Assembly (NCBI GenBank): GCA_001939145.1
Contig: LSRX01000460.1
Location: 65,416 to 129,415 of the forward strand
DNA from: Symbiodinium microadriaticum
Taxonomy: Eukaryota; Sar; Dinophyceae; Suessiales; Symbiodiniaceae
DNA length: 64,000 nucleotides
Reading direction: 5' to 3'
This document shows positions 39,095 to 49,746 of this stretch, piece by piece. Position 1 is the first letter of the stretch, and every line of letters begins with the position of its first letter. The position numbers and the translations under genes were made by a program. Below the pieces are notes generated by a model. The model searched no databases and was not told the DNA's origin. It saw nothing but the letters and a program-made list of their open reading frames with translations.

Positions 39095-40171
39095 AATGGG
39101 TTCCGGCTATAAGTTGCTATAGCGTGCCTCACAACCCGATTCTCATACTTCAGAGGCCCCAAAATGACGGTTTAAGGTTTGGGCCTCAGGATTTGCTTCA
39201 GGCTTCTTGGGATGGTTCGGGCTTTAGGGCTTCGGGTCTTGGAGTTTGGGTCCCAGTGGATGGCCCCGGCTTAAGAACCTCCATACCGCTTTCGCTTAGA
39301 GAGGTGTCAGCTTGTTTCTTTGAGGAATGGAGCTAAAAGGGTTGTTTAGGGTTCAGGGGTTAAGGTTTAGGGTTTAGGGTTGTCCTGTGATATCAGGGGT
39401 TTATCCGATAGATCCATCTCGTATGTTGGTTCTATTCGAGTTGTAGGGTTTGCGAAAGGTTGGTTGTGTTCTTCAGAGTAGGGTTCTGGATACTTTTGGC
39501 TTGAGGATACTTACATAAAGCCCGAGAGCCCTCAACACCTCGGCTTGAGGAAGGGGGGGGGGCTGAATTGAGTGTGCTGTTTCCTGAACCCTAAACCCTA
39601 AACCCCCTAAACCCTAAATCTCCTAAGTTTCTAAACCCCCTAAACCCTGAACCCTCTCAACCCTTAGCCCCCTAAACCCCTGTAGCCCCGTTGGGATTCG
39701 GGGGTTGGCAGACTTAGAGAGGCTCGAGGCGCCCAAGCCTTGCATACCACCAAACTTCAGCCCTCTCCCCTCGAGGTTTGGGGTTTAGGGTTTAGGAGTT
39801 TAGGGTTCAGGGTTCAGGGTTTAGGGTTCAGGGTTCAGTACAAACGAAACCGAGGGGGAGCTGGGGGATTTCGGGGGTGATTTGGCGTTTAGGCAGTTGG
39901 TTCCGGATTCCGGATTTCGGAGTGTTGGTTGAACTATGTTTTGGGCTTATATAGGGCGTTGAGGGTTTAGGGTGATGAAGAAATGAGCCTGCAGACGCTG
40001 CATTCATGCGGGTAATGCGATCCACGAAGCAAACAGACTCTTCAACCCGAAACTTATGCATGTTATAGGCTAAATCCCTATACCAACGATTCGCTGACGA
40101 TAAACCCCTAAGCCCTAAAGTTGGCCCTAAAGCATTTTCTGGTTTGGGGACGTTTGCCGGAGTAGCACACA

Positions 40172-40191
40172 TTTATATTATTGTTATTATT

Positions 40192-40229
<38 letters not shown>

Positions 40230-40285
40230 TAATGTGTATATATATATATATATTATATATATATATATTATATATATATATATGT
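40172..40285. repeat. (ATT)n and (TA)n microsatellite
   Basis: ATT units, then TA runs. Minus-strand frames here are Ile-rich repeat translations. Confidence 0.9.
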
Positions 40286-40538
40286 ATGTCAGATATACGT
40301 GAAGGGCCGTACAGGTCACCAGCATTGTGGACAGGTCATAGGGGGCTGTAAACCCCAAGGCCTGCCATCGTCAATGGTCGACTAGCAACCATCAACGCCT
40401 CTATTGGCTTTAGGGTTTAGGGTGCGTGGGTCCTTTGGTTGAGGTCTCGCACCTTGACGAACCCCAAGCCCTAACCCGCATATTCCCTCAGCGCTAAGCC
40501 TAAACCCATAACTCTACACCGAACCTGCCCCCCTTAAG

Positions 40539-40587
40539 GTCATCTCCCCATACCGCGGCGATCCTGTTCCGCCGCTTGTCCAGGGGA
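40539..40587 (+). CDS. 49-nt exon
   Basis: After TGCCCCCCTTAAG the frame reads VISPYRGDPVPPLVQG, with a donor GGA|GTAGG. Proline-rich. Confidence 0.45.
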
Positions 40588-40671
40588 GTAGGCTGTTGGG
40601 TTGAGGCTTAGGGTTTATGGTTTAGGGCGGCGTAGCATGTAGGCTTGATTCTACTTCTTTGTCATTCTACT

Positions 40672-41085
40672 TTAGCGTCCCTGAGGGGCCGTGCATCTAT
40701 GCATTATGCATGATTTCATGGATTTAGCTTGGGTTTCGTGTTTTGGGCAGTTGTGATGCTTCGGATCCAAACTTAGCATCCATACCCTGACATGGGCAGA
40801 TGGTTTATTGCTGACAGAAGCTCGAGCTACTAGGGTATATGCTACTATGTCAGGGTACATAGTTGCGTCCGGCGTGTTCCCTGAGTACCTGGTTAAATCT
40901 TGTGTAGATGTCTGTTTCTCAGGCCTCAGAGCAACCTGCCATAAGCCCTGCACAGAACCCTGTTTACAAAACCGATGAAACAACTGTCTAGAACCATAAG
41001 CACTCACCCATCGAGGGTTCCAGCGGGTGTTGAGTATCTCTAGCACACAGCTAGCCCCTAAGCTTAATATTCCGAAAATCCACAT
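40672..41085 (-). CDS. minus-strand open frame, 137 codons
   Basis: Uninterrupted, with segments NTRWNPRWVSAYGSRQLFHR and VALRPEKQTSTQDLTRYSGN, then DIVAYTLVARASVSNKPSAH. Good composition for a real exon or short gene; no family recognised. The nearest + exon is at 40539. Confidence 0.4.
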   Translation of the reverse strand: MWIFGILSLGASCVLEILNTRWNPRWVSAYGSRQLFHRFCKQGSVQGLWQVALRPEKQTSTQDLTRYSGNTPDATMYPDIVAYTLVARASVSNKPSAHVRVWMLSLDPKHHNCPKHETQAKSMKSCIMHRCTAPQGR

Positions 41086-41224
41086 CCTAGCCCCTGAACT
41101 CTGTATGTGCTAAAACAAGCCCCATCGTGTCGAAGGCTCCTTGTACCAAAGGTCCGATTGCCTCGAGTCTGTCTTGGGGTTGTCTTGAGTTTTCTGCATA
41201 CCCTAGAGTTCCTACCCTACATCA

Positions 41225-41400
41225 CTCCACAGAGCCTCGAAAGCCTACTAACCCTAAACCCTAATCCCTAAACCCAAGACTAGACCTCTAAACCCAAACC
41301 CCAACCCCAAACGCCTAAAGAACCTCCCAACCCCAAAACCCTAGACCCAAGACTAGACCCCTAAACCCAAAACCCAAAACCCAAACCCCCAAAAGCTCCT
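41225..41400 (-). repeat. CCCTAAA/CCCAAAA mosaic
   Basis: Degenerate telomere-like units with ACCCAAGACTAGACC twice. Confidence 0.8.
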
Positions 41401-41694
41401 GGAGGCCTCCAGGCTCCAAGCGCGACGGGCTTTAACAAACTTAAGACACCCTAGGCCAACTTACGGTGCGACAGCTTCGAGACCCTGAAACCCGTGAACC
41501 TAAACCCTAATTTAAGGTTCAGGGCTTCAGAGGGTCAGGGGTTTAGGATTCAGGGTTTAGGGTTCAGGGGTTTAAGGGTTTAGGGTTCAGGGTTCTGAAA
41601 CAAACTTCTTACACGCCCACCAACACTTACTTCACAAGCCCTTAGCCCTCGTTACCCTTGCTTGCTCTAAATCCTGAAATTCACAGGCATGTGG

Positions 41695-41815
41695 GTAGTT
41701 CTCTAAATTAGGGTTTAGGGTTTAGGGATAGTTATTCCCTTCAGATTAGGGCTCCTGTTAAGGAATCCCAGATAGTACGGCACCCTCATACAAAGGATCC
41801 TAAAGGCAAATCTAG
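41695..41815. mobile_element. foldback family B, rearranged copy
   Basis: GTAGTTCTCTAAATTAGGG at the left, then TTTAGGG units interrupt the element, and CAGATAGTACGGCACCCTCA to the right matches the family core. A telomere-like insertion inside a MITE is possible. Confidence 0.5.
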
Positions 41816-42009
41816 CTCTCAGATCTAGGCTGCTCGCTGCTTCCTTTGGGCCCCATAGAGTGAATATCACAGCAAGAACTCACAAGCCGGAAGATCAAAA
41901 TGTAATCAGATTTGAGAATGCCCTTTATCCATGGCCCCTGAAGCCGAGAATCCAAAACCCTCAACCCTTCACCCTAAACCCAACCCTGCAACCCTAAACG
42001 CTAGCACAG

Positions 42010-42083
42010 GTATGGTCTTGCAAGCGAGAAGACGGATGACAAGATGCACGTCTTCTGCTACGCCGGTGCCCCTGTTGTTTCTG
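42010..42083 (+). CDS. 74-nt exon
   Basis: Acceptor GCTAGCACAG, donor TCTG|GTTGAC. Reads YGLASEKTDDKMHVFCYAGA, then PVVS. Convincing protein. Confidence 0.5.
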
Positions 42084-42375
42084 GTTGACACCTGCTTTGT
42101 CCTTCCAAGTCGTAACCCCAGTTTAGACCCGTTGAAATCTGTTAGCCAAGTTGCCTATGACGATGATTCATAGACAGCCGCACTGTACTTCAGATCTTAC
42201 ATCGACATCTTTGGAACTTAGTTGCGCCCGGTTGTTGAAGGGCAACACCTCACCAAGACAAGAAGCACTCTTTTGCCCAAAAGTCGAAAATTGCTCAGGC
42301 TCAACGGCAAAATCATGTGCAACGCTATAGTCCCTAAACCCTAAACCGACTAAACCCTGTATAGTTGAGGCCCGA

Positions 42376-42475
42376 AAGCCCCATCGTCGCTCCGGCTAAG
42401 GCCAAGGACAATGCGATTTCTCCAGATCGACTCAACACGCATTTCATGGCTTTGCACTCAGGGGATTTGCGGTTC
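42376..42475 (+). CDS. exon
   Basis: Reads SPIVAPAKAKDNAISPDRLN, then THFMALHSGDLRFG, ending in a GGGGTTTAG donor region. Protein-like throughout. Confidence 0.45.
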
Positions 42476-42594
42476 GGGGTTTAGGGCTTAGGCTAACGGT
42501 TTAGGGTTTATAGGGTTTCGGGTTTAGGGTTTAGGCTTTCGGGTTTAGGGTTTTTTGGCTTGTGGGGTTTTGGGACAGTGGGGTGCTTGGGGTT

Positions 42595-42765
42595 GAGGAT
42601 GAAGGAAACCTATGCCCGGAGCAGGGTACATGGGCCTCGCCCGTAAGTGCCCGCTCCCCTCGTCGGACATTCAGTGGAGTATTCCGTAGACTCATGGATT
42701 CCGTGGGCACTTTCATCTGCTACTGGGGGTTGGGCAGGACCGACCAGGGCATCAGGGCTATTCAA
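42595..42765 (+). CDS. exon or exon pair
   Basis: The + frame reads NLCPEQGTWASPVSARSPRR, then TFSGVFRRLMDSVGTFICYW and GLGRTDQGIRAIQ. An internal acceptor (CCGTAG) could split it. No family recognised. Confidence 0.4.
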
Positions 42766-43187
42766 ACCCCAAAAAACGAAACCCTTAACCGTAGATAAGC
42801 TTCAGGAATCATCGACTTAGAAGCCTGTAGCACTTCCTTTCAGATCTGAATAAACCATCTTGTTATGATTCTGATGGTTCTCCGTATACAATTATCAAGT
42901 TGGATACTTTTGGGCTTTCCCGATCGTTATATGAGCCTTATAGCAGGTCTATATACCTTATAAGCCTGATAGAAGCCCTATATACCCTAAACTCCCCAGT
43001 AGTTTCTTTCGGTTAACAGGGCTCCCGGGGTTGCTGGGGTTTAAGCGTTTGGGGTTTAGGCTTTAGGGTTTAGGGTTTAGGGGTTTAAAGTTGGGGTTTA
43101 GGCTTTAGGGTTTAAGTTTAGGGTTTAGGGGTTTAAAGTTGATGGGGTTTAAGCGTTTGTGGTTTGGGCTTTATAGGGTCTTCTCAG

Positions 43188-43380
43188 AAGCCTTGCAAAG
43201 AGTAGTCCAGTGCCTGAGGTGTGGGACACCACGGATGAAGAATGGGTCGAGGACGTTCCTAGGTCTCCTGGTAGACCTGCTCACCCTTACTAGTTTAGGT
43301 CTCCCATGGATAGGAAAGTTAGCCGTAGGAAAAAGCCCAAGTACTGTTATCCGATATACCAAAGGGGGTATTGGCATTGG
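43188..43380 (+). CDS. acidic then basic exon(s)
   Basis: The acceptor GTCTTCTCAG ends at 43187. The frame reads SPVPEVWDTTDEEWVEDVPR, then SPGRPAHPY before TAG (43291). The same frame resumes at once with SPMDRKVSRRKKPKYCYPIY. The stop lies inside TAGTTTAGG, so a splice event using TTTAG or two separate exons would explain it. A 103-codon frame in another phase overlaps. Confidence 0.5.
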
Positions 43381-43433
43381 TGATTTGCAATCAGGTGAGC
43401 TCATAAGCGCCGAAAGCCTCAGACTCCAACCCC

Positions 43434-43534
43434 TACCCATAGGCCCCTAAGTAGTTCCTTTTTGAGATTACCTTGTAGAATTCTAAATATGAACCACAAG
43501 AAGGCCCTGCTTAGGGGCCTATGACCTATGGGTA
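43434..43534. mobile_element. foldback family A copy
   Basis: TACCCATAGGCCCCTAAGTA left arm. The right arm is TGCTTAGGGGCCTATGACCT plus ATGGG, with the same 7-bp end duplication type as the copy at 28708. Confidence 0.9.
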
Positions 43535-43584
43535 AGCCCGAAACCCGAAAACCAAATTCAAACCCTGCAGGCCTAGGCCGCCAG

Positions 43585-43617
43585 GCTTTCGAACCCATGT
43601 TTGTCGTTTGTACGAAG
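43585..43617 (+). CDS. 33-nt exon, 11 codons
   Basis: Acceptor CTAGGCCGCCAG, donor AAG|GTGGGC, phase 0 both ends. Reads AFEPMFVVCTK. Confidence 0.45.
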
Positions 43618-43960
43618 GTGGGCCTCGGAGGATTTAGGGTTTATAGGGTTTAGGGGGACCTCCCTTTAAAAACAAGAATCATTCTAAAAACAAACATCCT
43701 TGGCCGATCCCATCTAGTGGGTAGACGGAGTCTATTCTATAACTGCAATAAGGAGCCCCCCCAAGACCCTATTCTAAACTATTAAGGCCCCCTACATTCC
43801 TAAGATAGGACAGGGGTTGAGGGTTCAGGGAGCTCTTGACCGTGTTACGCGGGCGCTGGCCTTGGTTTGCATGCGGGTAGTTCTCTCAAATAGGGTCCGT
43901 TTTTAGGTCCCCAAAATAATTAGTACTTCACCCTTATAAAAAAGAGCGCCAAAGGGGACC

Positions 43961-44218
43961 CTAATTTAGAGAACTTCCCATGTGGGGTTTTGTTGGCTTC
44001 GGGTTGAGAGCCCAGTCTTCAAGAACTCTCAGGGAAAGAGCTCTCAGTGGCAGTTCGCTGCTACAAGTAGCTGAATGAGTACACTTTAAACTTTTTGGGA
44101 TAATATGACTCCGTATGAAACTGAAAGTGTACACCTTTTTTTTTCGGCTTATGACCTCAGCAACTAAGTGGTACTGGCTGTTACGCCATATAAACATGCA
44201 GGGCCGACTCTGGTACAA
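43961..44218 (-). CDS. minus-strand open frame in the duplication
   Basis: Reads MFIWRNSQYHLVAEVISRKK, then KVYTFSFIRSHIIPKSLK. An identical copy is at 45259-45516. Protein-like, but no splice support; its end overlaps a family-B element. Confidence 0.3.
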   Translation of the reverse strand: MYQSRPCMFIWRNSQYHLVAEVISRKKKVYTFSFIRSHIIPKSLKCTHSATCSSELPLRALSLRVLEDWALNPKPTKPHMGSSLN

Positions 44219-44417
44219 CCCTGGGGGTACTATAACCGCTTAGCTTAGAGCCGAAACGATTGAGTGCGAATCCCTCAAACGCCTAAAGGGAGCCCTTTGA
44301 ACGATTTAGGGTTTAGGGTTTAGGGTCCTACGGCTTTTTCTGGGTTCTGGGTGTTAAGGGAGATTTTTGTCAGGGTTCATGACCGGAACTTGGAGCCAAG
44401 CGAATAGGGGTTTGTAG

Positions 44418-44479
44418 GCTGCCAAGGCACCCAAGCAGCCCTGGCAACCACCCTGAAGAACCTAGGCCACCCTTTAAGG
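44418..44479 (+). CDS. 62-nt exon, duplicated
   Basis: Acceptor GGGTTTGTAG, donor AGG|GTGAAA. Reads CQGTQAALATTLKNLGHPLR. An identical exon lies at 45716-45777 in the second copy. A minus-strand frame of 91 codons overlaps it. Confidence 0.45.
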
Positions 44480-44645
44480 GTGAAAAGCTGTTTGGTCTGT
44501 AGGATGAAGGGTTGAGAGGGATACTTTAGGCGCCCCCCAAAACCCTGTAATTCCTGGGATGACATCCTGCTAGTAAGGAGCCCTTGCGCTATCAACGCCC
44601 CAAAGAATGGATACTCCGTGTTGTACTCATAGTTCATACACCCCA

Positions 44646-44776
44646 TACCCATAGGCCCATAAGTAGTTCCTTTTTGGGATTACCTTATCGGATTCTAAGC
44701 ATAAACCATAAAAAGGAACTACTTAGGGGCCTTATAAGGTAATCCCAAGCAGGAACTACTTAGGGGTCTATGGGTA
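44646..44776. mobile_element. foldback family A copy with extra right arm
   Basis: A complete element followed by TTATAAGGTAATCCCAAGCA and a second right arm GGAACTACTTAGGGGTCTAT. A partial tandem or nested insertion. Confidence 0.85.
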
Positions 44777-45046
44777 GGTTGCGCTGTGCCCGGCGTCTTT
44801 AGTGTATTCTGCATTGGGATCTTTCCGGTGACATAGGGTTTTTGCATGAGGGCTCAGGGCATTGATTATGGCGCAGGGTTTGGGGTTCGGGGAGTCTTAA
44901 TTAACACGGTTCCATAGGTTTCTGAGTCCAGAATATGTACAGTGTTTACACTCTTGAACCTCGCAAGCCATCATCCCAAGCACCGCTCAAACTTAAACGG
45001 GCTTCGACCCCGAATGAATGTCGATAACGTTTCTTTTGTTATGTAG

Positions 45047-45138
45047 TCGTCCTTGAAGGCATCAACACTGAGCGACACATCCGCCAGGACGACAAGATCA
45101 AATGTCTCAGCAAGTACACGGCCAAAGAAAAGGAACAG
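45047..45138 (+). CDS. 92-nt exon
   Basis: Acceptor TTTGTTATGTAG, donor CAG|GTTGTT. Reads VLEGINTERHIRQDDKIKCL, then SKYTAKEKEQ, two bases plus 30 codons. Charged and helical, one of the clearest exons here. Duplication copy 2 begins only 2 nt past its last base. Confidence 0.6.
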
Positions 45139-45715
45139 GTTGTTACGCGGGCGCTGGCCTTGGTTTGCATGCGGGTAGTTCTCTCAAATAGGGTCCGTTT
45201 TTAGGTCCCCAAAATAATTAGTACTTCACCCTTATAAAAAAGAGCGCCAAAGGGGACCCTAATTTAGAGAACTTCCCATGTGGGGTTTTGTTGGCTTCGG
45301 GTTGAGAGCCCAGTCTTCAAGAACTCTCAGGGAAAGAGCTCTCAGTGGCAGTTCGCTGCTACAAGTAGCTGAATGAGTACACTTTAAACTTTTTGGGATA
45401 ATATGACTCCGTATGAAACTGAAAGTGTACACCTTTTTTTTTCGGCTTATGACCTCAGCAACTAAGTGGTACTGGCTGTTACGCCATATAAACATGCAGG
45501 GCCGACTCTGGTACAACCCTGGGGGTACTATAACCGCTTAGCTTAGAGCCGAAACGATTGAGTGCGAATCCCTCAAACGCCTAAAGGGAGCCCTTTGAAC
45601 GATTTAGGGTTTAGGGTTTAGGGTCCTACGGCTTTTTCTGGGTTCTGGGTGTTAAGGGAGATTTTTGTCAGGGTTCATGACCGGAACTTGGAGCCAAGCG
45701 AATAGGGGTTTGTAG

Positions 45716-45777
45716 GCTGCCAAGGCACCCAAGCAGCCCTGGCAACCACCCTGAAGAACCTAGGCCACCCTTTAAGG
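45716..45777 (+). CDS. 62-nt exon, second copy
   Basis: Identical to 44418-44479, with the same splice borders. If both are used in one transcript the protein would carry a tandem repeat of about 20 residues; phases would have to be checked. Confidence 0.4.
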
Positions 45778-45943
45778 GTGAAAAGCTGTTTGGTCTGTAG
45801 GATGAAGGGTTGAGAGGGATACTTTAGGCGCCCCCCAAAACCCTGTAATTCCTGGGATGACATCCTGCTAGTAAGGAGCCCTTGCGCTATCAACGCCCCA
45901 AAGAATGGATACTCCGTGTTGTACTCATAGTTCATACACCCCA

Positions 45944-46037
45944 TACCCATAGGCCCATAAGTAGTTCCTTTTTGGGATTACCTTTTCGGATTCTAAATAT
46001 AAACCATAAAAAGGAACTACTTAGGGGCCTATGGGTA
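45944..46037. mobile_element. foldback family A copy
   Basis: TACCCATAGGCCCATAAGTA and ACTACTTAGGGGCCTATGGG arms. Confidence 0.9.
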
Positions 46038-46039
46038 TT

Positions 46040-46315
46040 GATGCATGTATGTATGTATGTATGTATGTATGTATGTATGTATGTATGTATGTATGTATGT
46101 ATGTATGTAGGAATGTATGTATGTATGTATGTATGTATGTATGTATGTATGTATGTATGTATGTATGTAGGAATGTATGCATGTATGGATGGATGGATGG
46201 ATGTATGTATGGATGTATGGATGTATGGATGTACGTATGAATGTATGTATATGTGTATATACGTATTTATAAGTATACATACATATTATATATATATATA
46301 TATATATACAAAGAA
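46040..46315. repeat. (TATG)n microsatellite with internal repeat
   Basis: About 45 TATG units interrupted twice by TAGGAATG, then GGATG units and a TA run. Open frames on both strands are repeat translations. Confidence 0.9.
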
Positions 46316-46845
46316 CATTAACATAAAGAGGTGTTGGAGTGTAACTAGGGTTCCAGCGCAGCACTCCCCCGAGATTGCTGCCTCATGGTATCCTCCAGCA
46401 TCCTAAGGCCTAGGCTCCGAAGCTCCGAAGCTGGCGGAATTGCCAGTGCTGCGAGTTCATGACACATTCATTGTGCCAGACTCGTTAGAATCTAGAAGCA
46501 GCATTCTGTGGTTGTTTGTTTAGAATGATTTAATCCTTGACCCGATAGTGTCCTGAATCTATGTTGTCACTAGTCGCAGAAAGCAGTCTGAAAGCACTGG
46601 CGGCCGCCAGGCATTCATTGCCGACAGGGTGAATCTGAAACTAGGATAACCGAGGTTCTGACTTGCGAGTAATGGCATACTCTTGCAGTCCCTTGATGAT
46701 TGGGCTATATAGCATACCCGCCAACCTTATTGTTGTAAACCCTTAATTATCCCAATCCGTCAGCCCGGCAACCCGCAACCCTCGCATTCAACTTCACCTC
46801 GGTCCACAGGCTCTCACCGAAACGCAGATAGACAGACAGTTGGAT

Positions 46846-46970
46846 ATGTATGTGTGTATATGTGTGTATATATAATAAAAACACACACGCATATATATAT
46901 ATATATATATGTATACACACATATGTATACACACATATGTATATACATATATATATATATATACATAACA
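46846..46970. repeat. TA/TG/CA microsatellite
   Basis: TGTATATGTG, ACACAC, TATA and ACACATATGTAT runs. Confidence 0.9.
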
Positions 46971-47000
46971 TTTGTTGTTTGTTTATCCTGCCACTTCAAG

Positions 47001-47075
47001 CCGACCTCAAGCTTGCGACAACAAGGTCCGGGTCGGGCATTTTCGGCTGCGGCCTGAGAAAGTCTTGCCTCTCCC
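47001..47075 (+). CDS. 75-nt exon with telomere-motif donor
   Basis: Acceptor TGCCACTTCAAG. Reads DLKLATTRSGSGIFGCGLRK, then SCLS, and ends at GTTTAGGGTTTAGGG. Confidence 0.5.
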
Positions 47076-47171
47076 GTTTAGGGTTTAGGGTTTAGGGGTT
47101 TGGGTTTTAGGGTTTAGGGGTTTAGGGTTTAGAGGTTTAGGGTTCGACTGGGGAGATTCTTCGTTAAACCC

Positions 47172-47543
47172 TTGCCCCCAAACCTTGCCAACCTGGCACT
47201 CTACAAATCTCTGCTCCGAGTCGCAGTGGTTGTCAATCGCTCTGGCTTTTGTTTTAAGGCCCATGGCAACAGGGAGGAGATTGGAAACGATGAGGCTCCC
47301 CATAGGCCCCTAAGTCGTTCCTTTTTATGGTTTATATTTAGAATCCTACAAGGTAATCCCAAAAAGGAACTACTTAGGGGCCTATGGGTAAGGGCATCTG
47401 GTTTTGGAGAATCAGAGAAAAGCTCGGAAAGAATCCTCGCAGTTCACAACTCCCAGGGCCAAAATTTCTGTTTGGGTATCGGAGCAACAACAACTGCTGA
47501 CGCTCTTCCTGTTCGAGCAAAACTGTTGAAGACATGGCATTAA
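47172..47543 (+). CDS. open frame read through a foldback element
   Basis: The 5' part (to 47297) reads NLANLALYKSLLRVAVVVNR, then SGFCFKAHGNREEIGNDEA. The foldback at 47298-47390 is translated without a stop. The 3' part reads SGFGESEKSSERILAVHNSQ, then GQNFCLGIGATTTADALPVR and ends in TAA. Both outer parts look coding and are in the same frame, so either the element is an intron with phase kept or it is an in-frame insertion. Confidence 0.45.
   Translation: MPPNLANLALYKSLLRVAVVVNRSGFCFKAHGNREEIGNDEAPHRPLSRSFLWFIFRILQGNPKKELLRGLWVRASGFGESEKSSERILAVHNSQGQNFCLGIGATTTADALPVRAKLLKTWH
47298..47390. mobile_element. foldback family A copy, centre inverted
   Basis: CCCCATAGGCCCCTAAGTCG and ACTACTTAGGGGCCTATGGG arms. 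The centre GGTTTATATTTAGAATCCTA is in reverse orientation. Confidence 0.9.
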
Positions 47544-47730
47544 CCGTGCACAGCCCTTACTAAAATAGAATGTGTGGTTCCGTGGTGTTCCGGTCCGGTC
47601 GCCACTGGATATCAGAACGGCGTGGCCCAGCAGTTGGCAACCCCCCTCCCTCCGAACCCCCAGCACACCTCCGCTCGTCTTTCTTGAAGCCCAATTTGCC
47701 TAGAATGGACCTTAAAACCCTGAAACCCGA

Positions 47731-47850
47731 AGCCCCAAGCCCTGATGCCATGAAAACCGAAAGCCTAAACCCTCAAAAAAAACAACCTGATGCCATGAAA
47801 ACCGAAACCCTATAGGCCCTAAAAAAAAAACAGCCTGATGCCATAAAAAC
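47731..47850 (+). repeat. minisatellite, GATGCCATGAAAACCGAAA
   Basis: Three units of about 48 bp (CTGATGCCATGAAAACCGAA then CCCTAAACCCTCAAAAAAAA-type spacer). The + frame across it encodes PDAMKTE repeats. A coding-like segment upstream (47600-47700) reads ISERRGPAVGNPPPSEPPAH. Confidence 0.7.
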
Positions 47851-47954
47851 AAGACTGAGGTGAGATGGCAAAGGCCTTCTCATACATCTTCTCTGGAACG
47901 ACCAGCTCGCGGTGGCCTCGGTAGAATGTCTCGTTGAACGTCAAGCTTTGCGGT

Positions 47955-48360
47955 CATATGTATATATCTAATATGCGCATATGGCACATGCATATGCATA
48001 TGCATATGCATGTGTGTATGTGTGTATATATATATATATATATGTGTGATATATGTGTGTGTGTATATGTATGTAAGTATGTATGTAAATAAGTAAGTAT
48101 GTATGTATGTAGGTAGGTAGGTAGGTAGGTAGGTATGTATACGTATATGTATGCGTGTATGTATGTGTATTCGTATTTGTATATGTACATGTGCGTGTAC
48201 ATGTACAGATATGTGTATGTGTATATGTATATGATATGTATATGTATATTAAATATGTATATGCATATGTATTATATATGTATATGTATATGTATGAGAT
48301 GAGAATCTGCATAGGTATATGCAGATGTATATGTATATGAATGAATGAATGAATGTATGA
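47955..48360. repeat. TATG/TA/CATATG microsatellite
   Basis: Long imperfect simple-sequence region. Minus and + frames here are Tyr/Ile/Thr/His repeat translations. Confidence 0.9.
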
Positions 48361-49041
48361 GGATGCATGAATGTAACCACACAGATAGTCCCGACGATGA
48401 TATACATATTCCGGTTTTATGTGTATATTTATTTACAGTTGTACCTCTCTGTCTGCATTTCTCACTGTCTGCATTGACGGAGGGGTTATCTTGATCAGTT
48501 TGTTCGCTGTAACAACCCCTGCATACAAATGCACGCTAACGGCTAGCAGTAATTTCAATTACATGTTTGTTGTCCTTGTTCGGCGCTCCCATGACTAGTG
48601 ATTGGGCGTCGTTTGCGTGCGATTGGACTTGTCCAGAATGCCTGTCAAACACTAATTATCGTTCTTGTTATGCTAGCAAAAATGATGAGAGCATGTGCAC
48701 ATGTTTGTGTTTGCAGACATACACGTATATAGATACACACACATATATACTGGCGGACAGAGACGAGAGTCAGGATACACTATTGCATTTTCGCGCTAGC
48801 AACCGGATTTCATGCTCGCCATCCATACACCGTTATTCCATTGAGTATTGCAGCTGTGAGCTATGGGTTTCCGCTGCCAGCCCTGGAAAGGTCAGGCCTC
48901 GACGCTCCGAAGCAAAAGCCCTCAAGCCCTTATTATAGTGACCGTATAGAAGAAACTCTTATAGAATCCGAAAGCCCTACACTGTTCCGGCGTAAAGCCC
49001 TTCGACCCTAGGCGCTGAACCCCAAACCGTTCCGGCGTAAG

Positions 49042-49121
49042 GAAGATGTCACCAGAGATCAAGGAGTGCTTGCTCGGTCTGGAGGGAGCAAACGCCGTTG
49101 TCCTGGCGGGCTTTCTATCGG
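49042..49121 (+). CDS. exon
   Basis: After TTCCGGCGTAAG the frame reads KMSPEIKECLLGLEGANAVV, then LAGFLSG, with a GTGG donor. Clear helix-forming protein sequence. Positions 48400-49030 hold an unsupported 123-codon frame (48567-48938). Confidence 0.5.
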
Positions 49122-49618
49122 GTGGATTCCTATAGGTAGTATAAGGGAGACCGCTTAAAGGGGACCCTTCTGAACCCTACTTGTAGCTCTCTTAAAGGGG
49201 ACCTTATTGAGAGGGTCTATATCCCCCAGGGTCCCCCTAATCCTAACTCCCATCGATTACGGCCCCCTAAATCAACCGGGGAGCCTCCTGACGTTCTAAT
49301 TCTCGCCTTTTGGCTTTGAGGGATCCACTCTTATACCTCAGAGAATTGCCTTTTCTTACCGTGCTAAGACTTGCATACTCTGTTGCGGGGACCCTAGATG
49401 GGGGAATAAACATTATAACGATACATATACGTATTTGTGTACATATTATATATATATATATATATATGCTCTCACCTGTGCAGAGAGAGAGAGAGGGAGA
49501 GAACCGGCTGGGAGCCATAAGCAAAACCGATGTGTTCAGTTTAGGGATGATTGCCGCAAGCATTACCTGAATCCGAGACATTGCATGCAAGCCCTAAAGC
49601 CACAACACCTATACTACG

Positions 49619-49715
49619 GTTGATGATATAAATCCTGCATTACCTTAAGGACCCTAATCGATGGGAATTGTGGTATATTCCTTATTATGGGTAATGCAGG
49701 ATTTGTATCATCAAC
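49619..49715. mobile_element. hairpin with 26-bp arms
   Basis: GTTGATGATATAAATCCTGC plus ATTACC is mirrored by GGGTAATGCAGGATTTGTAT plus CATCAAC, with a few mismatches. MITE-like. Confidence 0.8.
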
Positions 49716-49746
49716 AGTATTAATAGTAATAACAATAGCAATAAAG

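Larger units (their letters stand above)
43843..44740. repeat. segmental duplication, copy 1
   Basis: About 0.9 kb matching 45141-46037 at an offset of 1298 bp. The parts compared by eye are identical up to the terminal foldback, where several bases differ. It contains a family-B foldback (43877-43977), one + exon candidate and a family-A foldback. Confidence 0.9.
45141..46037. repeat. segmental duplication, copy 2
   Basis: Second copy of 43843-44740. It ends with a family-A foldback (45944-46037) that differs from its partner in a few bases, then continues into a TATG microsatellite. Confidence 0.9.

Noticed and set aside
43171-43440. 89-codon minus-strand frame
   Set aside because: Antisense to a better-supported + exon with a clean acceptor and a charged protein pattern.
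45882-46406. 174-codon open frame
   Set aside because: It consists of a family-A foldback plus a TATG microsatellite; no independent coding evidence.
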